A DNA stretch of 64,000 nt from Pseudobacteroides cellulosolvens ATCC 35603 = DSM 2933 (lineage in GTDB: Bacteria > Bacillota > Clostridia > Acetivibrionales > DSM-2933). This document shows, one piece after another, positions 36,448-46,080 of this stretch. The first letter of the stretch is position 1. Each line of letters begins with the position of its first letter. Location: positions 4,164,001 through 4,228,000 of the forward strand of contig NZ_LGTC01000001.1 in assembly GCF_001262605.1 (NCBI RefSeq). The letters run 5' to 3'. The translations under genes and the position numbers were made by a program. Below the pieces are notes generated by a model that did no database searches, was not told where the DNA came from, and worked only from the letters and a program-made list of their open reading frames with translations.

Positions 36448-38103
36448 TTAAATTTGATTATTTCTATACTTTTCAACCAAATCTGTAAGCTTATAATTGC
36501 TTTTTTCCACAACATCCATGAAGCCTTTTATTATTTCCGTAAAGCTGTTACCTTGATTTTTATTAATGAATTCCTTATATTGTGTCCTTGTATTTTCAGG
36601 CATAAGCTTTGTATCATAGCTGAAAAGCGGTGTATTATTGCATCCGAACAGGGAAAATATCAGATATTTTTTATACAATTCCTTAACATCATTCTGCTTT
36701 AAAGAATCCTTAAACCTATTGATGAATTCCTCTTGTATTTGTGCCCTTTGAAGAACTTCATCAAAACCTATTACAAGTGCTGCATCCTTTGCAGGAACTT
36801 TGTTTGATTCTTTCGCCATGATATCAACATATTCTTTCAAATCGAGGGTCAGATATGGTTTGTATTTTTTATAAAATTCATAATTTATAATTGGGAAAAA
36901 CATTCCTTCAGCGGTCTCAACGCGATATCCTGCAGCTTTAGTTTCGTCCAACAACTTTTTTAAATCAGTATCTTTAATACCATAAATACTATTAATATCA
37001 AAGTCCTTACTATATTCTTTAATGAATTTTTCCTGTATGCCGCCTTTATAATACTTCTCTTCTAACTTAGAGAGATAAGTTCTCTGAGCCTTTTCAAATT
37101 CAACCACCATTGATACAGCATCTGAAGTGGAGGCAAACTCAATATTGCTGTCTAAAAATTTTGCAACTTCAGTTATTTGAGGTGATCTTGACATAAGAGC
37201 CTTAAAGCCACTGATTATTTTATTTTTATCCGGCTCATTCTTTCGTGTATCTGCTGCTGATTTATTAATACTCATCAGTATATTTTGCTCATAACCATTG
37301 GTGGTATATTCAAACTCTATTTTATCTCCTGTTTTTAAAGCCAGTTTGTCAAAAGCCGGTCTTACTTTATCTGAAAATCTGAAAGCTGCAGCTTCTGCTT
37401 CCCCTGAAGACTTAATTAGCTTGACTTCAATGCTGTTTCCGTCTATAAGCCCGGTATAAATCCCCATGCCTTTTTGAATATCACCATCTTTAACCGAACT
37501 CTTTGGTGTATTAGCCGGATCACTTGTCCCGGTAGTCTTTGTATTACTGCCAGCTTTTGACCCCGATATGAAATAGTTCTGTGCTTTTTGCTTTACTATC
37601 TCCTCCAATTCTGCCGAATTGGTTCTTGTCAGTATTTTTTCATGGTATTCCTTCGGAAACATCTCTTTGATAGAGGATGCATACTGTTCCCCATCCTTTG
37701 GTGCTTTATATTCCAAAACAGTATATTTGTTATCTCTATCCGCATTCATAACCAATACAAGAGGTATGCTGAGCCCTGCCCCGTTTTCCAGCTTGCCGTC
37801 AGTGTATTTATATTCCTGCTGCACACTCCAGATGTAAGCATATGTTTTATCATCCTTTTTTTCAACCCCATAAAGCTCATGAGCTTCAAAAACAACGCCG
37901 CCTATGGCCTTAAAATCAAATTTCTGCTCAAGGTATTTACTGATTACATCATCAATAGTATTTTGCTTATCAGATTGCTTCAGGTTTTTATCTTCCACAA
38001 CAGCCACTTTATCAACTTCCATTTGCGGCACTGACGTGATATTGCCACAGGCAGTACTTAAAAGAAAAACTGTTGAAACTAGAATTAATGTTTTTTTATT
38101 CAT
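36448..38103 (-). CDS. Lipoprotein of unknown function
   Basis: A 551-residue lipoprotein. The signal peptide MNKKTLILVSTVFLLSTACGN has a lipobox ending in Cys19. Residues about 170-195 are a Ser/Thr/Lys-rich linker. A helical region follows with a C-terminal part rich in charged residues (KELYKKYLIFSLFGCNNTPLFSYDTKL). I do not recognise the family. ATG 38103 follows AAGGGGAATGG. A remnant copy of the C-terminal part lies at 33757-33969. The gene is next to a two-component system but is not obviously in its operon (158-bp gap). Confidence 0.82.
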   Translation of the reverse strand: MNKKTLILVSTVFLLSTACGNITSVPQMEVDKVAVVEDKNLKQSDKQNTIDDVISKYLEQKFDFKAIGGVVFEAHELYGVEKKDDKTYAYIWSVQQEYKYTDGKLENGAGLSIPLVLVMNADRDNKYTVLEYKAPKDGEQYASSIKEMFPKEYHEKILTRTNSAELEEIVKQKAQNYFISGSKAGSNTKTTGTSDPANTPKSSVKDGDIQKGMGIYTGLIDGNSIEVKLIKSSGEAEAAAFRFSDKVRPAFDKLALKTGDKIEFEYTTNGYEQNILMSINKSAADTRKNEPDKNKIISGFKALMSRSPQITEVAKFLDSNIEFASTSDAVSMVVEFEKAQRTYLSKLEEKYYKGGIQEKFIKEYSKDFDINSIYGIKDTDLKKLLDETKAAGYRVETAEGMFFPIINYEFYKKYKPYLTLDLKEYVDIMAKESNKVPAKDAALVIGFDEVLQRAQIQEEFINRFKDSLKQNDVKELYKKYLIFSLFGCNNTPLFSYDTKLMPENTRTQYKEFINKNQGNSFTEIIKGFMDVVEKSNYKLTDLVEKYRNNQI

Positions 38104-38261
38104 AACCATTCCCCTTTTCACTGTAGAATATAATTAATTTCGTTTCTACCGATTCTATATTAAAAGTGATAATTATATTGCATTTGTCTTCCGCTAACTG
38201 CCTGGCTTATTAACACTTTTAATATATTTACATTCTAGCAGTGAGTTTTCTCCAAACAGTT

Positions 38262-39626
38262 TCAAGGTTGTAACGAAATTGTAACGATTGTTCCTTCCCC
38301 TTCAGCACTATCAATATCAAGCTTCCCGTCGTGTGCCTCAATGATTTCCATGCATATCGATAGCCCCAGTCCATTTCCCCCGAGCTTCCTGCTTCTTGAT
38401 TTATCAACCCGGTAGAACGGCTCTGTAATACTTTTTATATCAGCCTTAGGTATTCCTATTCCGTCATCCATTATCTTAATATAAATATCCTGCTCCTTCC
38501 AAAGCTTTATCTCAATAAGAGACCCTTCGGAATATTTAATTGCGTTGTCTATAATATTCATTACCACCTGCTTTATCTTTTCTTCGTCCACGCTGGCTTT
38601 AACATCCTCAAGCTGACAACTTATTGTCATTCCAAACTTTCCAGCTCTGTCCTTCATAAGATCCACAGCTTTTATAATAATATTCTTTATGTCCGTCTCC
38701 TTCTTCGAGATGGAAAACTCGTATTGGTTGAGCTGCGACAATTCAAGAAGGTTATTTACCATATTTAGAAGTCTCTTGCTTTCATCAACTATATAGGTAT
38801 AGTATTTTTTGCGTTGATCCTCTTGGTTTATCCTGCCTGAAAGGTCTGCATATCCAATGATATTTGTAAGAGGAGTTCTTATTTCATGGGTTACACTGTC
38901 AATAAACTTTTTCTGCTTTTGCTGTTCGTCAGTTAGCTTGTCTATCATAACCTTTATGTTTTTGCCCATATCATTAAAAGAATGGGCCAGTTTTTCAATT
39001 TCATCCCCTGTGCTTACCCCGCTTATCTCATTAAAATTGCCTTTTGAATATTCCTTTGTGGTAAAGGTAAGCTTCTCCAAAGGTTTGATCATTCTGTAAG
39101 AGAAAAGATAACTTAAAAGAAGCGATACAAAAAGTGCAAAAACAAGTAGAATGACCAAGGTTATCTGCAGATTTCTTTTCATATTGTCGGCTTGATAAAG
39201 TGAATACTCCAGGCTTACCGTACCTATTACAGAGCCTCTCACTATAATAGGAAAAGCCATAAGCAGCTTTCTATTAGGGCCTTCGGTATTTATAAAATAT
39301 ACCTTCTTGCCTGAAAGAGCACTCTTTTCCATTTCATTGACTGATGCTTTTTTATTGTCTGAAATCTCCACATCACAACCGGACTGAAGTTTTAGTTTTT
39401 CTTCAAGTGAATTAACATTAAGTTCCAATGAAACCTCAGGTTTTTCACTGATTTTAAGGTATTCAGAAAGATACTGCTCTGTAAAATTACTTTGGCTTAA
39501 AACGTACTGATAAGAGGTGTATAGATTAAAGTTATCAATTGTCCTTATAATTATGATTCCACTTATAAGCAATATTGCTACAATAATAAACATGTTCATT
39601 GAGATAACCTTAAGTCTCAGTTTCAT
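38262..39626 (-). CDS. Sensor histidine kinase
   Basis: A 454-residue kinase. TM1 is about 9-29 (MNMFIIVAILLISGIIIIRT), an extracytoplasmic sensor about 30-155, TM2 about 156-176, then HAMP. The HisKA box is VTHEIRTPLTNIIGYA with H247. HATPase motifs follow: N (MNIIDNAIKYSE), G1 (MDDGIGIPKADI) and G2 (GGNGLGLSICMEI). It phosphorylates the response regulator encoded upstream, with which it overlaps by 4 nt. The stimulus is unknown. Confidence 0.95.
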   Translation of the reverse strand: MKLRLKVISMNMFIIVAILLISGIIIIRTIDNFNLYTSYQYVLSQSNFTEQYLSEYLKISEKPEVSLELNVNSLEEKLKLQSGCDVEISDNKKASVNEMEKSALSGKKVYFINTEGPNRKLLMAFPIIVRGSVIGTVSLEYSLYQADNMKRNLQITLVILLVFALFVSLLLSYLFSYRMIKPLEKLTFTTKEYSKGNFNEISGVSTGDEIEKLAHSFNDMGKNIKVMIDKLTDEQQKQKKFIDSVTHEIRTPLTNIIGYADLSGRINQEDQRKKYYTYIVDESKRLLNMVNNLLELSQLNQYEFSISKKETDIKNIIIKAVDLMKDRAGKFGMTISCQLEDVKASVDEEKIKQVVMNIIDNAIKYSEGSLIEIKLWKEQDIYIKIMDDGIGIPKADIKSITEPFYRVDKSRSRKLGGNGLGLSICMEIIEAHDGKLDIDSAEGEGTIVTISLQP

Positions 39627-40309
39627 TTTGTTGGCTCCTTATACCGATATCCGATTCCAAAAACAGTTTCAATACAGCTGCTATATTTTCCAAGCTTCTT
39701 CCGGAGCCTCTGTATATGAATATCTACAGTCCTGGAATCACCAAGATAATCATAACCCCACACCATGTCAAGAAGCTGTTCCCTTGTAAAAACCCTCTGG
39801 ACATTGCCTGTAAAAAGCATAAGAAGATCAAATTCTGTGGGGGTCAGATCCAGTTCCTTTCCATTTGCCAGGGCTATTCTGGTTTGCTCATTAAGACAGA
39901 TTACTTTGCTGTCAGGAGTTTGTTCATAATCTGTATGCTTTATGGATATTTTCTCAAAACGCCTTATAACAGCTTTGATTCTTGCAATAAGTTCCCTGCT
40001 GTCAAAGGGCTTTATTATATAGTCATCCGCACCCATCTCAAGCCCTACAAGCTTATCGGATATATCACTTTTAGCAGTCAGCATAATAACTGCAGTTCCC
40101 GTTCCTTGAAGTCGCTTGCACACATGAAAGCCATCAAGCTTCGGCATCATCACATCTAACACAACCAAATCCGGCTTGTAATCGCTGCAAATTTCAAGGG
40201 CTGAGGCCCCATCATGACATACCTTTGTATCAAAGCCCTCAAGCTTTAAATTCTGCTCAATCAGATTTGCTATTAAATCATCGTCATCTACTACCAATAT
40301 TTTATGCAC
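39623..40309 (-). CDS. OmpR/PhoB-type response regulator
   Basis: A 228-residue regulator. The receiver domain has the acidic pair at D8-D11 (ILVVDDDDLIA), phosphoacceptor D52 (VVLDVMMPKLDG) and the KPF motif (YIIKPFDSRELIAR). The C-terminal winged-helix DNA-binding domain has LTPTEFDLLMLF and VDIHIQRLRKKLGKY. GTG 40309 has GGAGG 8 bp upstream, and the receiver begins directly there; a longer ATG-initiated frame has no site. It is in an operon with the kinase. Confidence 0.95.
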   Translation of the reverse strand: MHKILVVDDDDLIANLIEQNLKLEGFDTKVCHDGASALEICSDYKPDLVVLDVMMPKLDGFHVCKRLQGTGTAVIMLTAKSDISDKLVGLEMGADDYIIKPFDSRELIARIKAVIRRFEKISIKHTDYEQTPDSKVICLNEQTRIALANGKELDLTPTEFDLLMLFTGNVQRVFTREQLLDMVWGYDYLGDSRTVDIHIQRLRKKLGKYSSCIETVFGIGYRYKEPTK

Positions 40310-40399
40310 CTTTAAGTCCTCCAGGCCATAATAGTTTTTATAGAAATAATTATAACATACCTTTATCAAGCTACAAGCTCTATGCTGACTTGCCTAAAC

Positions 40400-42106
40400 T
40401 TACATCTTTTCCGGACATTCAATTCCTAAAAGTCCCATACCTGTTGAAATGACTATCTTAACAGCTTTGCACAACTCAATTCTTGAGTCCCTCAATTTAC
40501 CTTCACTGCTTAAAACATGATTCTCATGATAAAACTTATTAAAGCTTTGAACGAGATCTATTAAATATTTCGAAATATCTGACGGCTCGTATTCCTCTGC
40601 AGCATCAATAATTACCTGGGGAAATAATGCTAAAGTTTTTATTACTTCATACGATTTATCATCAGTCAATAATTCATATTCTATATCCAGTTCTTTGCTA
40701 AAATCAGTCTTTTCCAGCACACTGCATATCCTTGCATGGGTGTATTGTATATAACATGATGTTTCACCTTCGAAGTTTAACACTTTATCCCATACAAAAA
40801 CCGAGTCCTTCATTCTTTTATTCTTTAATGCACTGAATTTTACAGCACCTATTCCTACGATTTTAGCAACCACTTCTTTTCCTTCAAGCTTCGGATTCTT
40901 TTCCTCTATCTTTTCCATGGCTTTTGAAACCGATTCATTCAACACATCATCAAGATAAACCACAGTGCCTTTTCTTGTCCCCATTGCACCGGTTTCAAGG
41001 CTTATCATTCCGTTTGCAACATGTACAAGGTTATTAGCCCATTCATATCCCATTAAATCTACAACCTTGAATATTTGTCGAAAGTGCAAATTCTGCTGTG
41101 TTGCAACACAATAAAGCACCTTGTGAAAATCATATTTTTCCTTGCGGTATAATATGGCTGCAAGATCACGGGTTGCATATAATGTCGCCCCATCGCTTCT
41201 AAGAATCAAGCATGGCGGCATGTCAAACTGGGTTAAATCAACAATCTGTGCTCCCTGGCTCTCCTGAAGAAGCTTCTTATTCCTTAACTCCTCAATTACA
41301 GGCTCCATTTTGTCAGTAAAAAAGCTTTCCCCGTCCCATGAATCAAACTCAACATTCAAAACCTTAAGAACCCTTTTAAACTCCGCAATACTTACTTCCC
41401 TGAACCATTTCCATAATTGTACATATTCAGAGTCTCCATTTTCAATAGCTTTAAAAGCCGCTCTGCCTTCATCATTTAGACTTTCATCATCTTCTGCTTC
41501 ATCATGAAATCGAACATATATTTTAACCAGCTCTTTAATCGGGTTTTTCTCAATTTCTTCCTTATTGCCCCACTTTTTATATGCTACTATAAGCTTGCCG
41601 AACTGTGTACCCCAATCTCCGATATGGTTAATTCCTACACATTCGTAGCCTAAAAACTTGTATATCCTATTTAATGAATCCCCTATTACAGTTGTAGGCA
41701 AATGACCTATATGAAAAGGCTTTGCAATGTTTGTAGCACAGTAATCAATTAGCACAGTCTTTCCATTACCTATATCCGATCGTCCATAGCCAGCTCCCTC
41801 TTTCGCAATGCCTTTCAACACCGCAGAAGCAAAATTCCCTTTGTTAACAAAAAAGTTTACATACCCTCCAGCACTAATAATCTTGTCAATAATTAGAGGC
41901 TTTTCAAGCTTTTCTGCCATTTCAGCTGCAATTATATTAGGAGCCTTTCTAAACGCCTTTGAAAGCTGAAAACATGGGAAAGCATAGTCGCCCAAATCAG
42001 AGTTTGGCGGTATTTCAATCAATCTTTCTATTTCTGCTATATCTAATTCAACTTGTTTTGAAATGGTATTTGCAATCTCTTTTTTTAAACTTTTCACAGT
42101 TAGCAC
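40400..42106 (-). CDS. argS: Arginyl-tRNA synthetase
   Basis: A 568-residue class I synthetase. The N-terminal tRNA-recognition domain (about 1-105) precedes the HIGH-type motif CATNIAKPFHIGHL. The KMSKR-like region appears as TGAMGTRKGTVVYL, a form common in ArgRS without a canonical KMSK. The C-terminal DALR anticodon-binding domain ends LGIECPEKM, the usual terminus. Controlled by an upstream T-box leader, so expression should rise when tRNA-Arg is uncharged. Confidence 0.97.
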   Translation of the reverse strand: MLTVKSLKKEIANTISKQVELDIAEIERLIEIPPNSDLGDYAFPCFQLSKAFRKAPNIIAAEMAEKLEKPLIIDKIISAGGYVNFFVNKGNFASAVLKGIAKEGAGYGRSDIGNGKTVLIDYCATNIAKPFHIGHLPTTVIGDSLNRIYKFLGYECVGINHIGDWGTQFGKLIVAYKKWGNKEEIEKNPIKELVKIYVRFHDEAEDDESLNDEGRAAFKAIENGDSEYVQLWKWFREVSIAEFKRVLKVLNVEFDSWDGESFFTDKMEPVIEELRNKKLLQESQGAQIVDLTQFDMPPCLILRSDGATLYATRDLAAILYRKEKYDFHKVLYCVATQQNLHFRQIFKVVDLMGYEWANNLVHVANGMISLETGAMGTRKGTVVYLDDVLNESVSKAMEKIEEKNPKLEGKEVVAKIVGIGAVKFSALKNKRMKDSVFVWDKVLNFEGETSCYIQYTHARICSVLEKTDFSKELDIEYELLTDDKSYEVIKTLALFPQVIIDAAEEYEPSDISKYLIDLVQSFNKFYHENHVLSSEGKLRDSRIELCKAVKIVISTGMGLLGIECPEKM

Positions 42107-42156
42107 ACTCCTTATCTACTTAACAACATGGTATATGTCAATTTATCCTATAAAAT

Positions 42157-42420
42157 CAAAAAAACTCCAATCTCATAAAGAGACGGAGCTGCCGTGGTAC
42201 CACTCTAATTGGTGTTTGCATAAACCTTATTGATAAAACACCCACTCAAAAACCCTTATCGCAGGAATACGTTCCCCCTACTGCTATTTCAGGGAAAATC
42301 TCACTGGCTCTTTTGATATTTGTGTTGTTGTCAGGCTTGCACCACTCCCCAACTCGCTGTAACCATTGACAAATACTACTTCTCCAGATCATCGAATTGC
42401 AATATAAACTTTGGTTTTCT
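42157..42420 (-). promoter_or_regulatory. T-box leader (tRNA-Arg sensing) of argS
   Basis: On the reverse strand the T-box motif AGAGTGGTACCACGGCAG lies at 42189-42206, followed by a terminator hairpin (about 42161-42190) and a T run. Stem I-like sequence with the conserved GGGAGTGGTGCAAGCC block is at about 42335-42355. An AGA codon at 42309-42311 is a candidate Arg specifier, less certain than the T-box call itself. Confidence 0.92.
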
Positions 42421-42422
42421 TT

Positions 42423-42451
42423 ATTATATTAAGTTTACATGAAATTATCAA
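42423..42451 (-). promoter_or_regulatory. Promoter of the argS leader
   Basis: Read on the reverse strand, TTGATA (42446-42451) and TATAAT (42423-42428) have a 17-bp spacer directly upstream of the T-box leader. The remaining 42452-42746 is AT-rich and shows nothing else. Confidence 0.7.
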
Positions 42452-42746
42452 CGCTTTTTTGTTTTTTATTTTGTATGCATTTGGTAAACTATGAACTGAG
42501 CATCAGATTTGAACCATTATGACTAACAAACAGAAATAAATATAGAACAATTTTCCTTAACTAATTACTCCCCTGATATGAAATAATATTTAAAATTTAA
42601 TAAATATCTGATTAAAATATCTAATTAAATTATGTCATACATATAGCACTTTGTCAACCATAAATTACACAAAAAAAGAGCTACAAGTATAGTTTCAATA
42701 ATTTATAACCGCCTTATTTGCAGCAGCTTACTTTTACTATATGGCT

Positions 42747-43262
42747 TTATTCATAATGTGGAGCTATACTTGAGAAGTTATTCTCAATTCCCATTTCATC
42801 AAGGATTTGAGATATTTGTCCTCTATGGTGTGTCCCGTGATTGGAATACTGCATAATAAATACCCCCAGTGAAAACTCAAGCTTAACCTGAGGAAGATTA
42901 AAATAGATAGTCTTTTTCAAATCCTCATCACTTAGAGATTCAACCATTTCAACAAATGCACCGTCAAGAACTTCCAATGCAGCTCGGAGCTCAACAAAGT
43001 CGATAGTATCGTCCTTCCCCGGTTCGATTTTCAAATCCAAATATTTGTGATTTAATCCATTAATTTCAGGACATGACTCTTTAATTATCTTCTGAAAAAA
43101 CAATGCTCCTCCTACAATATGCTCAAAAATTCCCTGAAGGCTTTTGAAATGGGACTTTCTATCCTGAGTCCTATCTTCCTCACTAAGTCCTGTAAGGAGT
43201 TTTATTACCTGCCTGTCTGCACTTTGGTTATACTTCATAAGATGTATAAGATATTCCTTCAT
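42747..43262 (-). CDS. DinB-fold (DinB/YfiT-like) protein
   Basis: A 171-residue four-helix protein with the His triad pattern FEHIVGGALFF and SNHGTHHRGQISQILDEMGIENNFS at the C-terminus. It is a paralogue of the 21173-21682 product, sharing THHRGQISQILD followed by IEN. ATG 43262 follows AAAGGAGG; the longer ATG-initiated frame overlaps the neighbour. Function unknown. Confidence 0.85.
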   Translation of the reverse strand: MKEYLIHLMKYNQSADRQVIKLLTGLSEEDRTQDRKSHFKSLQGIFEHIVGGALFFQKIIKESCPEINGLNHKYLDLKIEPGKDDTIDFVELRAALEVLDGAFVEMVESLSDEDLKKTIYFNLPQVKLEFSLGVFIMQYSNHGTHHRGQISQILDEMGIENNFSSIAPHYE

Positions 43263-43288
43263 AATGTTGCCTCCTTTAATATCTATAT

Positions 43289-43828
43289 TTAATAATGCTT
43301 TTTGTTCAGTAGACAATCTAAAAAATCTTTTAATAAAACCTTTTCATCAATTTGCTTTAACTGTTCATTTTTTGTAAACAGCAACAATATCATAAGTCCA
43401 ATAAAAACATCTATATATAAATCTTTCAAGTCAAATGTAAAAAATCCTTTTAACATTATGTAATCCAAGCTTCCATCCCAAAAAACCTTGTCAATTAACG
43501 AACACATAGCACCGGAAAATAAAAAAGCAAACATTATATTAACAATTTTAATACTACCTATTCTTTTAGTTAGAAACCTGTAAAACACTATTACAAGTAT
43601 GCTCAAAATTACAACAACAGCTATATGTAATCCTTTGCCGGCATTAAGCTTCAACATTGAATTAAACCAAGAATAATGCCTGTTGAACATTGGCTCAAAA
43701 TACAGTATAGGAGGTAAAATCGCAAACCTTTTATCAAAAAAATTATTATATATAATTATCTTTATAGTCTGTTCTATTGCTATTAATAAAAACACACTAA
43801 CCCATGTTGCCTTTATTTTGGCCTTCAT
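43289..43828 (-). CDS. Signal peptidase II-like membrane protein (divergent LspA)
   Basis: A 179-residue protein with four hydrophobic segments. It aligns by pattern with lipoprotein signal peptidase: an initial IEQTIKIII (usually D-Q-x-x-K), an NRHYSWFN block where LspA has N-x-G-A/S-A-F, and SGAMCSLIDKVFWDGSLDYI where LspA has GGAxGNxxDR and VDF. Both catalytic Asp positions (LID and LDY) are retained, but the G-N pair before the first is C-S. It could be a divergent LspA paralogue or an inactive relative. ATG 43828 is preceded only by a weak GGCGG. Confidence 0.62.
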   Translation of the reverse strand: MKAKIKATWVSVFLLIAIEQTIKIIIYNNFFDKRFAILPPILYFEPMFNRHYSWFNSMLKLNAGKGLHIAVVVILSILVIVFYRFLTKRIGSIKIVNIMFAFLFSGAMCSLIDKVFWDGSLDYIMLKGFFTFDLKDLYIDVFIGLMILLLFTKNEQLKQIDEKVLLKDFLDCLLNKKHY

Positions 43829-44103
43829 ATTTATACACCGCCAAATTAATAATGTATGCATTTATTACTTACTAATTTACTAATTCAATTTAATTCTCTC
43901 TACAAACTTAATGGTATATTATGTAAAAGCATAAGTCAAGTACAGAATCCGATTGGTTATTAAATATGTAGGGATTTTTCCAACCTTCTTCCAAACAATG
44001 TAGAAAAAACAGGATAAATGAACCTTGATAGAACTACTTGAATGGAAACTTATAATTTAAACCCAAATACCATTTTTTTAAGAAAAATAGCCTAAAAATA
44101 TAT

Positions 44104-44131
44104 TTGATCTTTAATATAAAAATGTTATAAT
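44104..44131 (+). promoter_or_regulatory. Promoter of the SPFH-GPP34 group
   Basis: TTGATC (44104-44109) and TATAAT (44126-44131) with a 16-bp spacer and a TGT extended -10, about 60 bp upstream of the SPFH gene. The rest of 43829-44189 is AT-rich with no gene. Confidence 0.55.
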
Positions 44132-44189
44132 TATAGTATAAGAGTGATATCAAAATAATATCATAAATAAATCAAAAGGGGCGAGGAAA

Positions 44190-45080
44190 ATGAAAGAAAA
44201 AAACAGAGAGGTTATATCAGGTCTATTAATGTTTCTCGTAGACATCTTAATGCTTTTAGCATCTATCGGTGGTGTAGTTTGGGGAATTATAAAGACCAAC
44301 ACAGAACCATCACCACTATCAATAGCATCAATAATCGGAGGTGCTGTGCTTTTTGTAGTATGGTGTATATTCACAGGCGGATTTTTTACACTTCAACCAA
44401 ACGAGGCTGCTGTACTAATATTGTTCGGTGAATACAAAGGTACCGTTAGAAAACCCGGGTGGCACTTTGCAAACCCGTTTTACACTAAAAAGAAAATTTC
44501 CCTTCGTTCAAGGAACTTAAATGGCGACAAGCTAAAGGTAAATGACGAGGCAGGTAACCCAATAGAAATTGCTGCTGTTATAGTATGGAGAGTTGAAAAC
44601 ACTTTTGAGGCAGTATTTGATGTAGAAAACTATATTGATTATGTTAAAGTACAGAGTGAATCTGCAATCAGGCATATAGCAGGAATGTATCCCTATGACA
44701 TAACCGATCAAACTCACAACATCTCATTAAGAGGCAGTGCTGATGAAGTTTCAGAAGCCTTGAAAAAGGAACTTCAAGAAAGACTTGGTAAAGCCGGTGT
44801 TATTGTTGAAGAAGCAAGACTCAGTCACTTGGCTTACTCACCGGAAATCGCTGCTGCAATGTTACAGCGTCAACAGGCATCTGCTATAATTGCTGCCAGA
44901 CAGAAAATTGTTGAGGGTGCTGTAGGAATGGTTAGAATGGCCCTTGATAAACTTAATGAAGATGGAATAGTTGAGCTTGACGAAGAAAGAAAGGCAGCTA
45001 TGGTAAGCAATCTATTAGTAGTGCTGTGTGGTGAACGTTCAACCCAACCGGTAATTAATACAGGAACACTTCATAATTAA
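44190..45080 (+). CDS. SPFH/Band 7 domain membrane protein
   Basis: A 296-residue protein with two N-terminal membrane segments (about 10-32 and 45-65). A Band 7/prohibitin-like domain follows: TLQPNEAAVLILFGEYKGTVRKPGWHFANPF and, near the C-terminus, SPEIAAAMLQRQQASAIIAARQKIV. SPFH proteins assemble into membrane rings that organise membrane domains. It is the first gene of a short operon with an RHH protein (14-bp gap) and a GPP34 protein. Confidence 0.92.
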   Translation: MKEKNREVISGLLMFLVDILMLLASIGGVVWGIIKTNTEPSPLSIASIIGGAVLFVVWCIFTGGFFTLQPNEAAVLILFGEYKGTVRKPGWHFANPFYTKKKISLRSRNLNGDKLKVNDEAGNPIEIAAVIVWRVENTFEAVFDVENYIDYVKVQSESAIRHIAGMYPYDITDQTHNISLRGSADEVSEALKKELQERLGKAGVIVEEARLSHLAYSPEIAAAMLQRQQASAIIAARQKIVEGAVGMVRMALDKLNEDGIVELDEERKAAMVSNLLVVLCGERSTQPVINTGTLHN

Positions 45081-45094
45081 GGTTGTGATTAAAA

Positions 45095-45283
45095 ATGGCA
45101 GAGAAAAAAACTGTACTATTAAGGCTAAACCCAAAAACTTGGGAAGAATTAAGCAGGTGGGCCGAGGAAGAATTCAGGTCAATTAATGGCCAGATAGAGT
45201 TTATCCTGCATGAATCAATCCAAAAGAGGCGGAAATCAAAACCCGCCTCTTTAGAGGATGATAACAAAAATGACAAAATCTAA
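45095..45283 (+). CDS. Arc-like ribbon-helix-helix protein
   Basis: A 62-residue protein with an N-terminal basic beta-strand pattern (KTVLLRLNPKTWEELSRWA) and two helices, the Arc/MetJ ribbon-helix-helix layout, then a basic tail (KRRKSK). Such proteins often follow SPFH genes of this kind in Firmicutes. It could be a DNA-binding regulator or a small partner of the SPFH protein. It is 14 bp downstream of the SPFH gene. Confidence 0.72.
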   Translation: MAEKKTVLLRLNPKTWEELSRWAEEEFRSINGQIEFILHESIQKRRKSKPASLEDDNKNDKI

Positions 45284-45351
45284 AGTGAAGCAATAAATAA
45301 TTTCAAGTTAATTGTTTCAAACTATACCATGCTTTGACAGGGAGTGGTTTT

Positions 45352-46002
45352 ATGCCAAATATGGCGGAAAAACTAATATTATTATCGCTGCAAAATGAAA
45401 GCGGCAAGACCTTTTCAAGAGCTACCTATTTGAAAAGGTACGGGCTTTCGTCAGCACTGCTATATGAACTAATTAGCAGAAAAAAAATTGAAGTTCAGGG
45501 TAAAAAGCTATTTATTATTGATGAATCTTCTACAGGAGATCCTATACTAGATAGAGCATTTGAAGAAATAAAAAATGCAAAGACACTAAACAAATGGATA
45601 TATAGCTTTGTAAGATTTAAAGCCAGCATAAGAAAAGAGATTCTTTATAATTTTATAGATAATGGAATTGTAAGAGAAGACGAAAAAAGATTTCTTGGCT
45701 TTATTCCGTTGAAGAGATATCCAGTAATCAACGATAAAGATAAAAGGATTGCAGAGCAGCAAGTTAGAGATGTACTGCTTGATGGAAAAAATGAAGAAAT
45801 CTCTTTAATTTTTATGTCCAGCATAATTGTTGCCTGCAAGGCCCAAAGCTTGATACTTACAAAGGCAGAAATAAAGACAATTTCAGACAAGTTGAAACTT
45901 ATCGCCAAGGGTAAGTACTATACTACAAACGATGACCTATTACCAAACACAATAAAGGCCATACACTCAGCAATAGCTGCAGAATCATCTGCAGGAACAT
46001 AA
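45352..46002 (+). CDS. GPP34-family (GOLPH3/Vps74-like) protein
   Basis: A 216-residue protein. The N-terminal EKLILLSLQNESGKTF and the later DNGIVREDEKRFLGFIPLKRYPV are characteristic of the GPP34 fold, which in eukaryotic GOLPH3 binds phosphatidylinositol-4-phosphate. The bacterial function is not known; a membrane-associated role is inferred from the SPFH neighbour. ATG 45352 follows GGGAGTGG; an upstream TTG is less likely. Confidence 0.85.
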   Translation: MPNMAEKLILLSLQNESGKTFSRATYLKRYGLSSALLYELISRKKIEVQGKKLFIIDESSTGDPILDRAFEEIKNAKTLNKWIYSFVRFKASIRKEILYNFIDNGIVREDEKRFLGFIPLKRYPVINDKDKRIAEQQVRDVLLDGKNEEISLIFMSSIIVACKAQSLILTKAEIKTISDKLKLIAKGKYYTTNDDLLPNTIKAIHSAIAAESSAGT

Positions 46003-46080
46003 TTTTTCAAAAAAGGTATTGCTTTTTTTTTCACCAGATGGTATACTATCTTAGCAAAGTTAAGTTTGCTAAGTAAATAT

